From assembly GCA_013151275.1 (NCBI GenBank), contig JAADIP010000042.1:27268-91267 (forward strand): DNA of 64,000 nucleotides. Direction: 5' to 3'. How positions within the stretch are numbered: position 1 is the stretch's first letter; each line of letters begins with the position of its first letter. Positions 18,417 to 27,843 of the stretch are shown here, piece after piece. A program made the translations under genes and the position numbers. The stretch is from Calditrichota bacterium (GTDB lineage: Bacteria > Calditrichota > Calditrichia > Calditrichales > Calditrichaceae). A model generated the notes under the pieces. The model was not told the origin of the DNA and made no database searches. It was given only the letters and a program-made list of their open reading frames with translations.

Positions 18417-19735
18417 ATGCCTGTAAGCGCCATAATTTTTTTACTTATCTATTTTACGGGTTTAATTCTGACTTTCAGACATCCGTATTTCGGCGTAGCC
18501 ACCTATATTTTCGAATGGCACAATCATCCGCCGTATATGTGGTGGGGAAGCGGTTTGCCCGATTTGCGCTGGTCGTTATTAGTTTCGGTTGTTACGCTGA
18601 TCAGTCTGATAATTAATTACAAAAAATTAAAACCGTTACGCGGCGCGAGTTATAAATTGATCTGGTGGCTGGTTGCATTAACGATATGGATGTACTTTGT
18701 AAGCGCCTTTTATGCGATTGACGCGCACAGAAGTTTCAGAAAAGCGGAAATTTTTTACAAACTTACCATTCACCATTCAGGTCTTTTTAATGATGCTCAT
18801 TCTCAGAGAAACCAAGCATTTCCGGTTTGTGATCTGGGTTATGCTGCTGGGAGTCGCCAATTTCGGGAGAATCGCTTACGAACGGGGCTCGAATCGAAAT
18901 CTTGGGGTTATCGCTCCGAATTCCACCGAAGAAAACGCCATTTCCGCCCATGTTGCGTCCATGCTGCCGTTTTTCGGATTGTATTTTTTAATCGGGCGTA
19001 ATTGGGAAAAAATTGTATGTCTTTTGTCTCTTCCTTTCCTGGTCAATCTGATCATATTGGCAAATTCCCGCGGCAGCTTTATTGCCGTTATTGTGCTCGG
19101 TTTTTTGGGATTAATCTGGATTAAAGGCAAATTACCGATGGCGGGTGTTGCTGGGGATTATCGGCGGCATAATTCTGGTTCTTATGCTGGGAAACGAGCA
19201 GTTCTGGCAAAGGCAAAAAACAATCGACAGTTATCAGCAGGAAGGCTCAGCCATGAGTCGCATTTATTTGTGGCGCGGGGCTATTAAAATGTGGGCAGAC
19301 TACCCGTTAGGCGTCGGAGGAGACGGCTATCAGATATTAGCCCCCGATTATGTCCCTGAGCTGGTTGAAGTCATGGAAGAAAAAGGCGTTAAGACCGTGC
19401 ACAATACCTTTCTTCTGGCGCTGGTCGAATGGGGCTTTATAGGTTTCATCCTGTTTAACGGGTTTTTAATCCATGTATTTCTCATTTTAGGGCGAATACG
19501 TAAAGAACGCGCAAAGTCGCCCGGTTATCGCTACTATGTGGATGCCATGGCAATTCAAATGGGGCTTATCGGAATTTTAACAGCCGGATCTTTTCATAAC
19601 CGCCTCTATGCCGAAGTTGTTTACTGGTTTGGCGCTTTTGCCGTTTCTTTGCGTAATATTCAAAAAGAAGAAATCTATGCCCTGCAAGAGGAGGAAATGG
19701 CTGAAGAGATTGCCGGAGAGTCCGATGATGGCTGA
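18417..19735 (+). pseudogene. O-antigen ligase/polymerase (Wzy-like), broken by two frameshifts
   Basis: The three reading frames in succession give one hydrophobic Wzy/O-antigen-ligase-like protein of about 436 aa: frame from 18417 ('IIFLLIYFTGLILTF'), frame through about 18780-19140 ('ISAHVASMLPFFGLYFLIG', 'LANSRGSFIAVIVLGFLGLI') and frame from about 19142 ('RIYLWRGAIKMWADYPLGVG', 'VHNTFLLALVEWGFIGFIL'). Break 1 is an exact 7-bp tandem duplication ACCATTC at 18765-18778; removing one copy restores the frame. Break 2 is one extra G in GGG at 19143-19145. As read, the product stops after 194 aa, so the gene is inactive unless the breaks are sequence errors. Confidence 0.85.
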
Positions 19736-21110
19736 TCCCAAAAACATTTTACTTTTAACGATAAATTTTCCTCCCAACCCGTCGGTGGGCACGAAAAGAG
19801 TTTCAAAGATTCTCAAATATATCGATCAAAAGCGGTTTTGTTTTTCCGTTTTAACCTTAAAAACCAAATATTACGATGCGGAATTGGGTAAATTAATGGG
19901 CAATTACCATAAAATTCCCGCATCGGTTAAGGTTTACAGAACGGATAAATCGGATTTCACAAAATATTTTACGATTATCAAACAATGGTTTAAGCGTAGC
20001 AATAAAAGAAGCGTAAAAAATAATTCAGCCGAACCTTATTCGCATAAGCAATCATCGCCCAAAAGTAAGACCGATAATAAGCCGAATATTGTTAACAGAT
20101 TAACGGACAAAATCCGCAATTTTACTTTTTTCTTTTTTGAATTTCCCGATAAACATATCGGATGGCTGCCCCACGCCATTGTTGAGGGAGTGCGTTTAAT
20201 CCGTGTCCGGAATATAGATATCATCTTCACCACGGCGCCCCCGCATTCGGTTTTTATTATTGCCTTAATCTTAAAAAAACTGACCCATAAAAAATTAGTG
20301 CTGGATTTCCGCGATCCCTGGGCAATTTCCCGCTGGGACAGGGGCAATCCCGTGCGATACGCTCTGGAACGTGTATTGGAAAATTTAGTTGTCCGGAGCG
20401 CGGATCTGATCTTTTTTGTAACCGAAAAAATGCGCGACGAGTATGTGAATTTGTATAAAAAACAGAATCCGGAAAAGTTCAAAGTGTTTTACAACGGATT
20501 CGATCCCGAAGACTTTGTTGTGAAAGGCGACCGGCAAGATAAAAAAAAGAAAAACGAAAAGGCAAAACGCTTTGTTCATCTCGGTACGTTATACAAACGC
20601 CGGAATCCGCAGCCGTTATTAATTGCCGTTAAAGAACTTCACGAGCAGGGATTAATAAGTCCCGATACGCTTCAAATCGAATTTATCGGCAGCGTGGTAA
20701 AAGAAGTAAAATTCATATTCCGCAAAATAGAAGAGCTCGGGATTCGGGATTATGTTCGCTTCACCTCTCACTTGAGTTTTGATCGAAGTATTGCCATTAT
20801 GCTACAAGCCGATGTGCTTTTGCTGATCCAGCCGGAGACCGATCTTCAAATTCCAGCCAAATTATTCGAATATATTTATACAAAGAAACCCATTTTAGCC
20901 ATCGCGGAGGAAAACAGCGCCACGCATCAGGTTATAAAACAGGGCAAAATGGGATTGTTTACGCCTTCAAAGGACGTTGCCGCCATTAAGGATGCAATTC
21001 TGAAATTATTAAATAACTCCGTGCGCTTTGATCCGGATACCGATTATATCAATCAGTTCAATTACAAATATTACATCAAACAATTCGAGAATTATTTAGA
21101 TGACATCTAA
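19725..21110 (+). CDS. Glycosyltransferase, GT-B fold (family 4-like)
   Basis: 461-aa glycosyltransferase. The N-terminal domain begins 'NILLLTINFPPNPSVGTKRV'; 'IDIIFTTAPPHSVFIIALIL' and 'LVLDFRDPWAISRWDRG' are typical of GT4-like enzymes of polysaccharide loci. The C-terminal nucleotide-sugar domain has 'RFVHLGTLYKRRNPQPLL' and 'IPAKLFEYIYTKKPILAIAEE'. I choose the start at 19725 (or 19728, tandem ATGs), which follows GGAG at 19715-19718, rather than the open frame back to 19608. It overlaps the end of the broken wzy gene. Confidence 0.87.
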   Translation: MMADPKNILLLTINFPPNPSVGTKRVSKILKYIDQKRFCFSVLTLKTKYYDAELGKLMGNYHKIPASVKVYRTDKSDFTKYFTIIKQWFKRSNKRSVKNNSAEPYSHKQSSPKSKTDNKPNIVNRLTDKIRNFTFFFFEFPDKHIGWLPHAIVEGVRLIRVRNIDIIFTTAPPHSVFIIALILKKLTHKKLVLDFRDPWAISRWDRGNPVRYALERVLENLVVRSADLIFFVTEKMRDEYVNLYKKQNPEKFKVFYNGFDPEDFVVKGDRQDKKKKNEKAKRFVHLGTLYKRRNPQPLLIAVKELHEQGLISPDTLQIEFIGSVVKEVKFIFRKIEELGIRDYVRFTSHLSFDRSIAIMLQADVLLLIQPETDLQIPAKLFEYIYTKKPILAIAEENSATHQVIKQGKMGLFTPSKDVAAIKDAILKLLNNSVRFDPDTDYINQFNYKYYIKQFENYLDDI

Positions 21111-22254
21111 AAAATTAACAATCGTCCATCTGGTAAATTTTTTGTCTCCCGCCGGAAAAGAAGTGGGAATCGTCAAACTGGTCAATGCGCTCGACGAATC
21201 AAAATTTTCTTCCATTCTCATTGTGTTGGACAGGGCGTTTGACACATTAAAGCTCGATCAAAACAAAACAAAATTGATCGAATTGAAAAAGGGGGAAGGC
21301 AACGATTTCTCTTTAATCAAAAAACTGAAAAAGATTTTTCGGGAAGAACGGGTGGATATCGTTCACACCCATTCGTGGGGAACTCTTGTCGAAGGAATAT
21401 TAGCAGCAAAAATAGCGCGCGTTCCGGTTGTTTTACACGGGGAGCACGGAACGTTTCATCGTGATTTCAAACGCAGAATCGTTCAACGTCTTTTCTTCTC
21501 ATTGACAGATCAGGTTTTGTCGGTTTCCGCTTTATTGGCTGACGATATAAGCCGCCAGATAGGAATTAAACGGGAAAAAATTTATACCATACTGAACGGA
21601 GTGGATGTAAAACGGTTTTCTCCGGATGCGGAAAAACGCGACTACTATCGCCGAAAACTTAATGTATCGGATAGCGATATTATTATCGGCACGGTCGGAA
21701 GACCCATGAAGGTGAAAAATCATCGGTTAATGATTTTGGCATTAAAACGCCTAAAAGAAAAAGGGTACCCCGTTCGCTTCGCCATCGTCGGGGATACGCC
21801 GAAATTTTCGCTTCGGGCGGAATTGGAATCTCTGGCTAAAAAATTGAAGGTGTCGGACTTTGTGGATTTTTTGGGCTTTCAGAGCGATATTCCCGGTTTT
21901 CTGAATTCCTTTGATATTTTTGTGCTGCCTTCATTAAGCGAAGGTTGTTCCAATGTAATTCAGGAAGCCATGGCAACGGGACTTCCGGTAGTTGCGAGCA
22001 ATGTGGGCGGAAATCCGGAATTGATTACACATAACTTTGACGGAATTCTGTTCGCTTCCGATTCGGTTGATGAATTGGTGCACGCTTTAATCGGGCTGAT
22101 GGAAAATCCTCAAAAAGCAAAGAAGCTTGCTCAAAACGCTCTGAAGACCGCCCGCGAAAAATTCGCCTTACGAAAAATGGTTGAAAATTACCAGAATCTT
22201 TATCTGACAATGTTCGAAAAAAAAGCGGAAACTAATTCCGGTCTTAAAGAATAG
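21100..22254 (+). CDS. Glycosyltransferase family 4
   Basis: 384-aa GT4 enzyme. N-terminal domain: 'TIVHLVNFLSPAGKEVGIVKL' and 'DIVHTHSWGTLVEGILAAKIARVPVVLHGEHG'. C-terminal domain: 'IGTVGRPMKVKNH', 'DIFVLPSLSEGCSNVIQEAMATGLPVVASNVGG', with the ExxxxxxE-type donor-binding segment. It overlaps the preceding GT by 11 bp. Linkage and sugar are not predictable from the sequence. Confidence 0.92.
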   Translation: MTSKKLTIVHLVNFLSPAGKEVGIVKLVNALDESKFSSILIVLDRAFDTLKLDQNKTKLIELKKGEGNDFSLIKKLKKIFREERVDIVHTHSWGTLVEGILAAKIARVPVVLHGEHGTFHRDFKRRIVQRLFFSLTDQVLSVSALLADDISRQIGIKREKIYTILNGVDVKRFSPDAEKRDYYRRKLNVSDSDIIIGTVGRPMKVKNHRLMILALKRLKEKGYPVRFAIVGDTPKFSLRAELESLAKKLKVSDFVDFLGFQSDIPGFLNSFDIFVLPSLSEGCSNVIQEAMATGLPVVASNVGGNPELITHNFDGILFASDSVDELVHALIGLMENPQKAKKLAQNALKTAREKFALRKMVENYQNLYLTMFEKKAETNSGLKE

Positions 22255-22327
22255 TATCATTCACTGAAGGTTTAAATTAACGCAAAATGCATGTAAGCTT
22301 TGTAAACGTTAAAAAGGACTTTGTTTA

Positions 22328-23350
22328 ATGCGTTCAAAGATTAAGTCGTTCTATTTTCAATTCCTTGATAAATCCAGATTCAATAAATTTGTTCGTTTAT
22401 TAAAAAAGCCTTCCGTAACCATACTTACCTATCATTCGGTTGTGCCCGACGATTCTCCCGTAAAGAGTTTTGAATACCGAAATTGTGTGGCGGAAAGCGC
22501 TTTTAATCGACAACTGGATTTTCTGAAAAAGAACTTTAAGGTTATTTCGCTGGAAGAAGCGGTGGAAAAAATTGAAAATAATAATCTCGAGGGTCATTAT
22601 ATCGTGATTACCTTCGATGACGGGTATCATAATAATTATGCTTACGCTCTTCCCGTTTTAAAAAAGCATCGGTTAACTGCGTGTTTTTTTGTCACCACCG
22701 GTTTGATTGATTCCAATGATTGCTTGTGGACGGATTGGATTACCTATCTTTTAATGAAAAGCGCGAAGAAAAGGGTAAAAGTGACTTTCGAAGGAGAAGA
22801 ACTGGAATTTGATTTGGGATCGGTAGGCGAACGGATTCAGGCTTCCATGACGCTGCGGAGGCGACTTAAAGAGTCTTCTTTTTTCACGGCTGAAAATGTA
22901 TTGTCGCAGTTGAAAGAGCAAATTAATAATCTTCCTCCTCCGGTTGAAGCGGAACCCGACAGGTATGCGTTTATGACCTGGCAAGAAGTAATAAGCTTGG
23001 CTGAAAACGGAATGGCTGTCGGCTCGCATACCCACAGACACACGCTGTTAAGTATGATCCGGGATCAGGAGGTAAGGTACGAATTAAAACACTCCAAGGA
23101 GGAGATCGAATCGCATACTTGTAAAGAGTGCTCTTTTTTCGCCTATCCCAACGGGCAATTGTCGGATTTTAAAACAAGCCATTTCAGAATATTATCCGAT
23201 TTGAAATACAAAGCAGCGGTTACGCAGGTTTCGGGCACAAACTACAACGACGCGAATCTGTTCCTTTTAAAACGAATAAACATCAGCAATCTGATGACCT
23301 TAGCGGTGTTTAAAGCCTATGTTTCGGGAAGTTTTAAAAAAAGAAAGTGA
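22328..23350 (+). CDS. Polysaccharide deacetylase (NodB domain)
   Basis: 340-aa carbohydrate esterase family 4 protein. It has 'VTILTYHSVVPDD', motif 1 'VITFDDGYHNN' (catalytic and metal Asp), motif 2 'GSHTHRHTLLS' (zinc histidines) and 'FAYPNGQL' as a motif 3 equivalent. It removes N- or O-acetyl groups from a glycan. There is no signal peptide, so it may act on lipid-linked intermediates in the cytoplasm. It is preceded by a 73-bp gap and followed by the kinase-like gene 57 bp on. Confidence 0.9.
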   Translation: MRSKIKSFYFQFLDKSRFNKFVRLLKKPSVTILTYHSVVPDDSPVKSFEYRNCVAESAFNRQLDFLKKNFKVISLEEAVEKIENNNLEGHYIVITFDDGYHNNYAYALPVLKKHRLTACFFVTTGLIDSNDCLWTDWITYLLMKSAKKRVKVTFEGEELEFDLGSVGERIQASMTLRRRLKESSFFTAENVLSQLKEQINNLPPPVEAEPDRYAFMTWQEVISLAENGMAVGSHTHRHTLLSMIRDQEVRYELKHSKEEIESHTCKECSFFAYPNGQLSDFKTSHFRILSDLKYKAAVTQVSGTNYNDANLFLLKRINISNLMTLAVFKAYVSGSFKKRK

Positions 23351-23407
23351 CATCTGATTTTACGGTCGAAATTAAAATAAAACATGGAATAAGAAGCAAT
23401 TTTTAAA

Positions 23408-24433
23408 ATGGTATTCTTTAAAACAAAATTTAATCACTCACAATTTATGAACGAGGTCGTCGAAGATTTTGCGATTAACGCCGATTTAGCGATGCGCGAA
23501 TACGTCATTGAAAACATTTTGATAAGACCATTTTCAGTTGTTTATAAAATCCGGATTTTTTTTGACAACCAAAAAAACCGCGTCTATTATGCGAAATATT
23601 ATAAAAAAACAAACAATACCGCAAAAGACCCGGGAGTAATCGAAAGAGATTTTAAAACCACTCAATATTGGTACAATCGTTTTAAACACCATGAAAAATT
23701 CAAGGTGATTAAACCCGTTTATTATAGCTCCGAACATTCCGTTCTTATTACGGAAGAAAGCAAGGGCGCAAATTTGAGCCGCTTAATAAACAGGTACGGA
23801 CAATTTTTCCCTTCTTTGAGTATTCGACAAAAATTACTTTTTAACGTTAAACTGGCGGGGCAGTGGTTAAATTACTTTCAATCGCTGGCTATTGAAGAGG
23901 ATTACGAAGAACTGACTTTGGAAAAATTACTCGAATATATTACGATCCGGTTGGAACGCCTCGTAAAAAATCCCAAGGTTTCTTTCGATGAAAAATTACG
24001 GGAAAAAGTTATCGCCTTTGTCAACGAACAATGGCAGTCCGCCCGAAAAGATGATTTGAAACATTGCTACCTGCATTCCGATCTCAGTCTTTCAAATGTG
24101 TTAATTTTCAATAATTCCGTAACGGTGCTGGATTTCAATAAGAAGGAAGTCGGTTCAAAATTCAAAGACGTGGCTCGTTTTTACCATCAATTGGCTCTGC
24201 TGGAGAATAAGCCGACTTTTAGCAAACGATTTGTGCACAAGTTAAAGACGTCGTTTCTTGAGGGGTATGGGTTGAAGGACGCGACCGAAAAGCCGTTGTT
24301 TAAGGTCTATTACATTATTCACATGATCAATCATTTAAATAAAAGCTCCCGCTACTGGGAACACAATTTTTTTGAAAATCTTTACAACCGTTGGATCGTC
24401 TGGAAATCTTTAAAAGAGTTTATTGAGCAATGA
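23408..24433 (+). CDS. APH-fold (aminoglycoside phosphotransferase-like) kinase
   Basis: 341-aa protein with a protein-kinase-like/APH fold. The catalytic loop is 'CYLHSDLSLSNVLIF' (HxDxxxxN) and the metal-binding segment is 'VTVLDFNKKEVGSKFKDVARF'. 'VLITEESKGANLSRLI' resembles the hinge region. It probably phosphorylates a sugar or lipid in the polysaccharide pathway rather than an antibiotic, judged from context. It overlaps the heparinase-like gene by 4 bp (ATGA), a tight pairing. Confidence 0.75.
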   Translation: MVFFKTKFNHSQFMNEVVEDFAINADLAMREYVIENILIRPFSVVYKIRIFFDNQKNRVYYAKYYKKTNNTAKDPGVIERDFKTTQYWYNRFKHHEKFKVIKPVYYSSEHSVLITEESKGANLSRLINRYGQFFPSLSIRQKLLFNVKLAGQWLNYFQSLAIEEDYEELTLEKLLEYITIRLERLVKNPKVSFDEKLREKVIAFVNEQWQSARKDDLKHCYLHSDLSLSNVLIFNNSVTVLDFNKKEVGSKFKDVARFYHQLALLENKPTFSKRFVHKLKTSFLEGYGLKDATEKPLFKVYYIIHMINHLNKSSRYWEHNFFENLYNRWIVWKSLKEFIEQ

Positions 24434-26706
24434 GTTTAAAGCAAAAGATAAAAAAGATTAGCCGTCTGTCTTTTAATGAAATTGTTTTTCGCGCCAAAGA
24501 ACAACTGTATTTGATAAAAGAAAAGGAGGAGCATCCCGCCTTTCTGGAAAAGGTCTATCAAGCCGATTTCGATTTTTTTGCGCCGCAATTTCGTGGATCT
24601 TTAGAATTGTTCAAAGGAGAGGGAATTTGGGACTTGTTGAAAAATCAAACCTTCATGCGCCGGACGGCGGAGCCTTTGGATGAAGCAAAAAAGAGACGTT
24701 ATTTAACGGAATTTAAAGAAGAATATGAGGTCGGTCTAAAACGCGCGGATGCTTTTTGTGAAAATCGTTTTGCCTTTTTGGGCGCGGAATTTCAATTACC
24801 GGACCCCATCCCTTGGCAAAGCGATCCGCTTTCTTTAAAGCCTTTTCCGCAAGGATTTTATCGGGATATCGATATTTTTACCAATGAGAATCCGGGGGAT
24901 GTAAAACACGTCTGGGAAGTGAATCGCCTTCAGTTTGTGATTGAACTTGCCAAAGCCTATTATTTAAGCGGAGAAGAAAAATACAGGTCTAAGTTGGAAA
25001 ATTTGCTCAGGGATTGGTACGAAAAAAATCCTTATCAAACCGGAATCGCCTGGGCTTCGGCGTTGGAAGTCGGCGTGCGGGCTATGTCATTGATCTGGAT
25101 TTTGTATTTTTATTTAAGCGCCAAAAAGCAGGACGCCGAAGTTCTGCGGATCATTCTGAAATTGCTTTATTTGAGCGGAAAATATCTCAACAATCATCTT
25201 TCCCTTTATTTCAGTCCGTACAATCATTTAATCGGCGAGACGGCTGCCCTGTTTGCCGTCGGCTATCTTTTCCCGGGATTTAAAGGCGCTTCTTTATGGG
25301 CGCAAAAAGCTCTGACCGTTTTGGAGGATCAGGCGGAAAAGCAATTCCATGAGGACGGCGGCAGCGTGGAGCAAGCTGCTTTTTACCACCATTTTACTTT
25401 GGGCTTTTATTTATTAACAATTTCATTTTTAAAACATAACGGAAACACGCCGTCGGAAAGAATTTTGCGGCGGACGGAAAAGGCTTTGGAATTTGCCATG
25501 TTTATGACGCGTCCCGACGGCACATTGCCTTACATCGGCGATATTGACGACGCCCGTTCAATTTATTTTACAAATCCCACAAACTGGAATTTTCGCTCTT
25601 ATCAGTGTTTTGGCGCAGTGTGGTTCAATCGCCCGGACATGAAATACGCGGCTCAAAAACTGCGGGAAGACGCTTTTTGGATGCTTTCCGAAAAAGAGCG
25701 GGAGCAATTCGTAAAATTAAAGGCGCAGCCTCCGCAAAAAAAAGTCGTTTTTTTTAACGATACCGGCTACTATGTTTTTCGCAGCGGGTTCGGAGTAAAC
25801 GATCATTTTTCGTTTATGGACGCCGGTCCTCTGGCTGCCGGAGTTTTTAAAGACGAAACGCCCTCGGCTGCGCACGGACACGCCGATCTGTTGTCGGTCG
25901 AAATCGCACCCTTCGGGGAGTCGATGTTAATAGATGCGGGTTTTTCGAACTATCGCGGCGAATATGATTGGCACGCCTATTTTCGAAGCACAGCCGCGCA
26001 CAACACGGTGGTTATCAACGGGCAGTCACAGGCAAAACAGACGGGGATTTTAAAATGGAGTTTCGCCCCGGATTTTGAGAAGTTAAAAGCCGTTCAACAA
26101 GACTGGTATGCCGGGGTTTGCGCCCAGCATTACGGATACGCGCGTCTTAACGGCTCTCCGGTGCATCGTCGTTATTTTGCCTTTGTTGACCAAATGTTCT
26201 GGATTGTTTTGGATGTCCTCTTTGCCAAATCTCCGGTTATTCACAATTTTGAATGGAATTTCCATTTCAATGAACAGGTTATTCTGAGCAACGGGGAGCC
26301 GGATCTTGATTTTTTGGCAAAGGGCGAAAAATCCACGCTAAGAATGTTGTTTTGCGACGATTCGGATTTAACCTGGAACGACGACATTGTGCAGGGAGGT
26401 AAATCGCCTGCGGACGGCTGGATTTCACCGACCTATCGCGCCCGCAGACCCGCTCCGCTATTGCGTCTGCAGACAAAAGCCAAGTTACCGCTCACTGTCT
26501 GCACGCTGTTTTTACCGGGGCAAAAAGAAAATTCCTGGCAAATAACCAAAATTGACAACGGATTTATTCTGACCGATAAAAAGAATAAGTACAGTTTATC
26601 ATTAATAAAAAACGATCCTGTCTTATTGAAACTGGAAAAAACCGAACCCCAGGTGCGTATGCTTTGTTTTATGCGCTCGGGCGAATATTTTAAAGAAGAG
26701 AAATAA
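24430..26706 (+). CDS. Heparinase II/III-family protein
   Basis: 758-aa protein with the alpha/alpha-toroid plus beta-sandwich plan of heparinase II/III-like enzymes from polysaccharide loci. N-terminal part: 'DPIPWQSDPLSLKPFPQGFY', 'DVKHVWEVNRLQFVIELAKAY' and 'EVGVRAMSLIWILYFYLSA'. C-terminal part: 'DETPSAAHGHADLLSVEIAPF' and 'YFRSTAAHNTVVINGQSQAK', the usual His- and Asn-bearing blocks. No signal peptide is seen, which is common for members encoded within biosynthesis loci. The likely role is uronate-polymer cleavage or epimerisation-like editing; which one is unclear. It is coupled to the kinase gene upstream. Confidence 0.87.
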   Translation: MSLKQKIKKISRLSFNEIVFRAKEQLYLIKEKEEHPAFLEKVYQADFDFFAPQFRGSLELFKGEGIWDLLKNQTFMRRTAEPLDEAKKRRYLTEFKEEYEVGLKRADAFCENRFAFLGAEFQLPDPIPWQSDPLSLKPFPQGFYRDIDIFTNENPGDVKHVWEVNRLQFVIELAKAYYLSGEEKYRSKLENLLRDWYEKNPYQTGIAWASALEVGVRAMSLIWILYFYLSAKKQDAEVLRIILKLLYLSGKYLNNHLSLYFSPYNHLIGETAALFAVGYLFPGFKGASLWAQKALTVLEDQAEKQFHEDGGSVEQAAFYHHFTLGFYLLTISFLKHNGNTPSERILRRTEKALEFAMFMTRPDGTLPYIGDIDDARSIYFTNPTNWNFRSYQCFGAVWFNRPDMKYAAQKLREDAFWMLSEKEREQFVKLKAQPPQKKVVFFNDTGYYVFRSGFGVNDHFSFMDAGPLAAGVFKDETPSAAHGHADLLSVEIAPFGESMLIDAGFSNYRGEYDWHAYFRSTAAHNTVVINGQSQAKQTGILKWSFAPDFEKLKAVQQDWYAGVCAQHYGYARLNGSPVHRRYFAFVDQMFWIVLDVLFAKSPVIHNFEWNFHFNEQVILSNGEPDLDFLAKGEKSTLRMLFCDDSDLTWNDDIVQGGKSPADGWISPTYRARRPAPLLRLQTKAKLPLTVCTLFLPGQKENSWQITKIDNGFILTDKKNKYSLSLIKNDPVLLKLEKTEPQVRMLCFMRSGEYFKEEK

Positions 26707-26775
26707 CATTGGGCTTAATTTCCGATGAAAAATTACCTTTCGCGGAGTTTACTAAATCAGAACAGGAGAAGGTGA

Positions 26776-27843
26776 GTGAGTGACAAACAGATTAAGGTTC
26801 TGGAGATTTCGTCTTATCCGCCGCCGCGAGCCGGTTGGGGAATGCGTATTTATTTTTTAAAACAGGAAATGCAAAAAAGAGGGCATATTTGCGAAGTGCT
26901 CAATGTCGGTAAGGGTCGCTTTTTAACGGGACGCGACTTCATCCCGGTTTTCGGCGCACTGGATTACGTTAAAAAAGTATTTAAATATCGGTTAAAGGGT
27001 TATTTAATCCACATGCATCTGAACGGGGATTCCCCGAAGGGTTTTGTTTTAACGACGCTGGCATTGCTGATTTCCGTTTTAACATTCCGGCGACCGGTTA
27101 TTACCTTTCACGCCGGACCCGTGCAAAAGTATTTTCCTCAGAGTCAGGCGCCCTTGCTGACACCGTTGTACAAATTGATTTTTACTTTACCGCGTACTAT
27201 TATTTGCAATAACGAAGCAGTGAAAAAGAATATTGCCGGATACGGAATTAACCCGAATAAGATCGTTCCCATTCAAGCCTTCAGCAAGCAATATCTTAAT
27301 TTCGAAAAGGCGGAACTAAAACCCGAAGCGGAGACGTTTTTTAAGGAACACGATCCGGTGATTTGCAGTTACGTGTTCTTCAGACCGGAATTTTTTATTG
27401 AAGACATGATTCACGCGGTCGCCCGTTTGGTGAAAAAGTATCCTGAATTCGGTTTAATCATTATGGGTTCCGAAATGGGGTCGGAAGACATTCGGGAATT
27501 GATTAAAAAATTAGATATTGAGAAGAATGTTCTTTTGGCGGGCGATCAGGATCACGACTCGTTCCTGACTATTATGACCCGCTCAAAGCTTTATTTACGC
27601 ACGCCGTTTAAAGACGGCATTGCCTCTTCCGTTTTAGAAGCGCTTTCTCTTGATGTTCCGGTCGTTGCCTGCAATAACGGCAGTCGTCCGCCGGGCACGA
27701 TTACGTACGAAAACAGAAATGTTGACGATATGGTCGAAAAAATTCAATATGTTCTCGAAAATTATGACGAAGTTGTAAACAACATCGTCCATCCCGATAT
27801 TAAAGACACGATCGTCGATGAAATAAGGATACTCGGGCAATGA
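26776..27843 (+). CDS. Glycosyltransferase family 4
   Basis: 355-aa GT4 enzyme starting at GTG 26776, preceded by AGGAGAAGG; the GTG four bases upstream is in a frame that closes at once. N-terminal domain: 'EISSYPPPRAGWGMRIYFLKQ' and 'LIHMHLNGDSPKGFVLTTLAL'. C-terminal domain: 'GLIIMGSEMGSEDIRELIKKL', 'LLAGDQDHDSFLTIM' and 'PFKDGIASSVLEALSLDVPVV'. It overlaps the next GT by 4 bp. Confidence 0.88.
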   Translation: MSDKQIKVLEISSYPPPRAGWGMRIYFLKQEMQKRGHICEVLNVGKGRFLTGRDFIPVFGALDYVKKVFKYRLKGYLIHMHLNGDSPKGFVLTTLALLISVLTFRRPVITFHAGPVQKYFPQSQAPLLTPLYKLIFTLPRTIICNNEAVKKNIAGYGINPNKIVPIQAFSKQYLNFEKAELKPEAETFFKEHDPVICSYVFFRPEFFIEDMIHAVARLVKKYPEFGLIIMGSEMGSEDIRELIKKLDIEKNVLLAGDQDHDSFLTIMTRSKLYLRTPFKDGIASSVLEALSLDVPVVACNNGSRPPGTITYENRNVDDMVEKIQYVLENYDEVVNNIVHPDIKDTIVDEIRILGQ

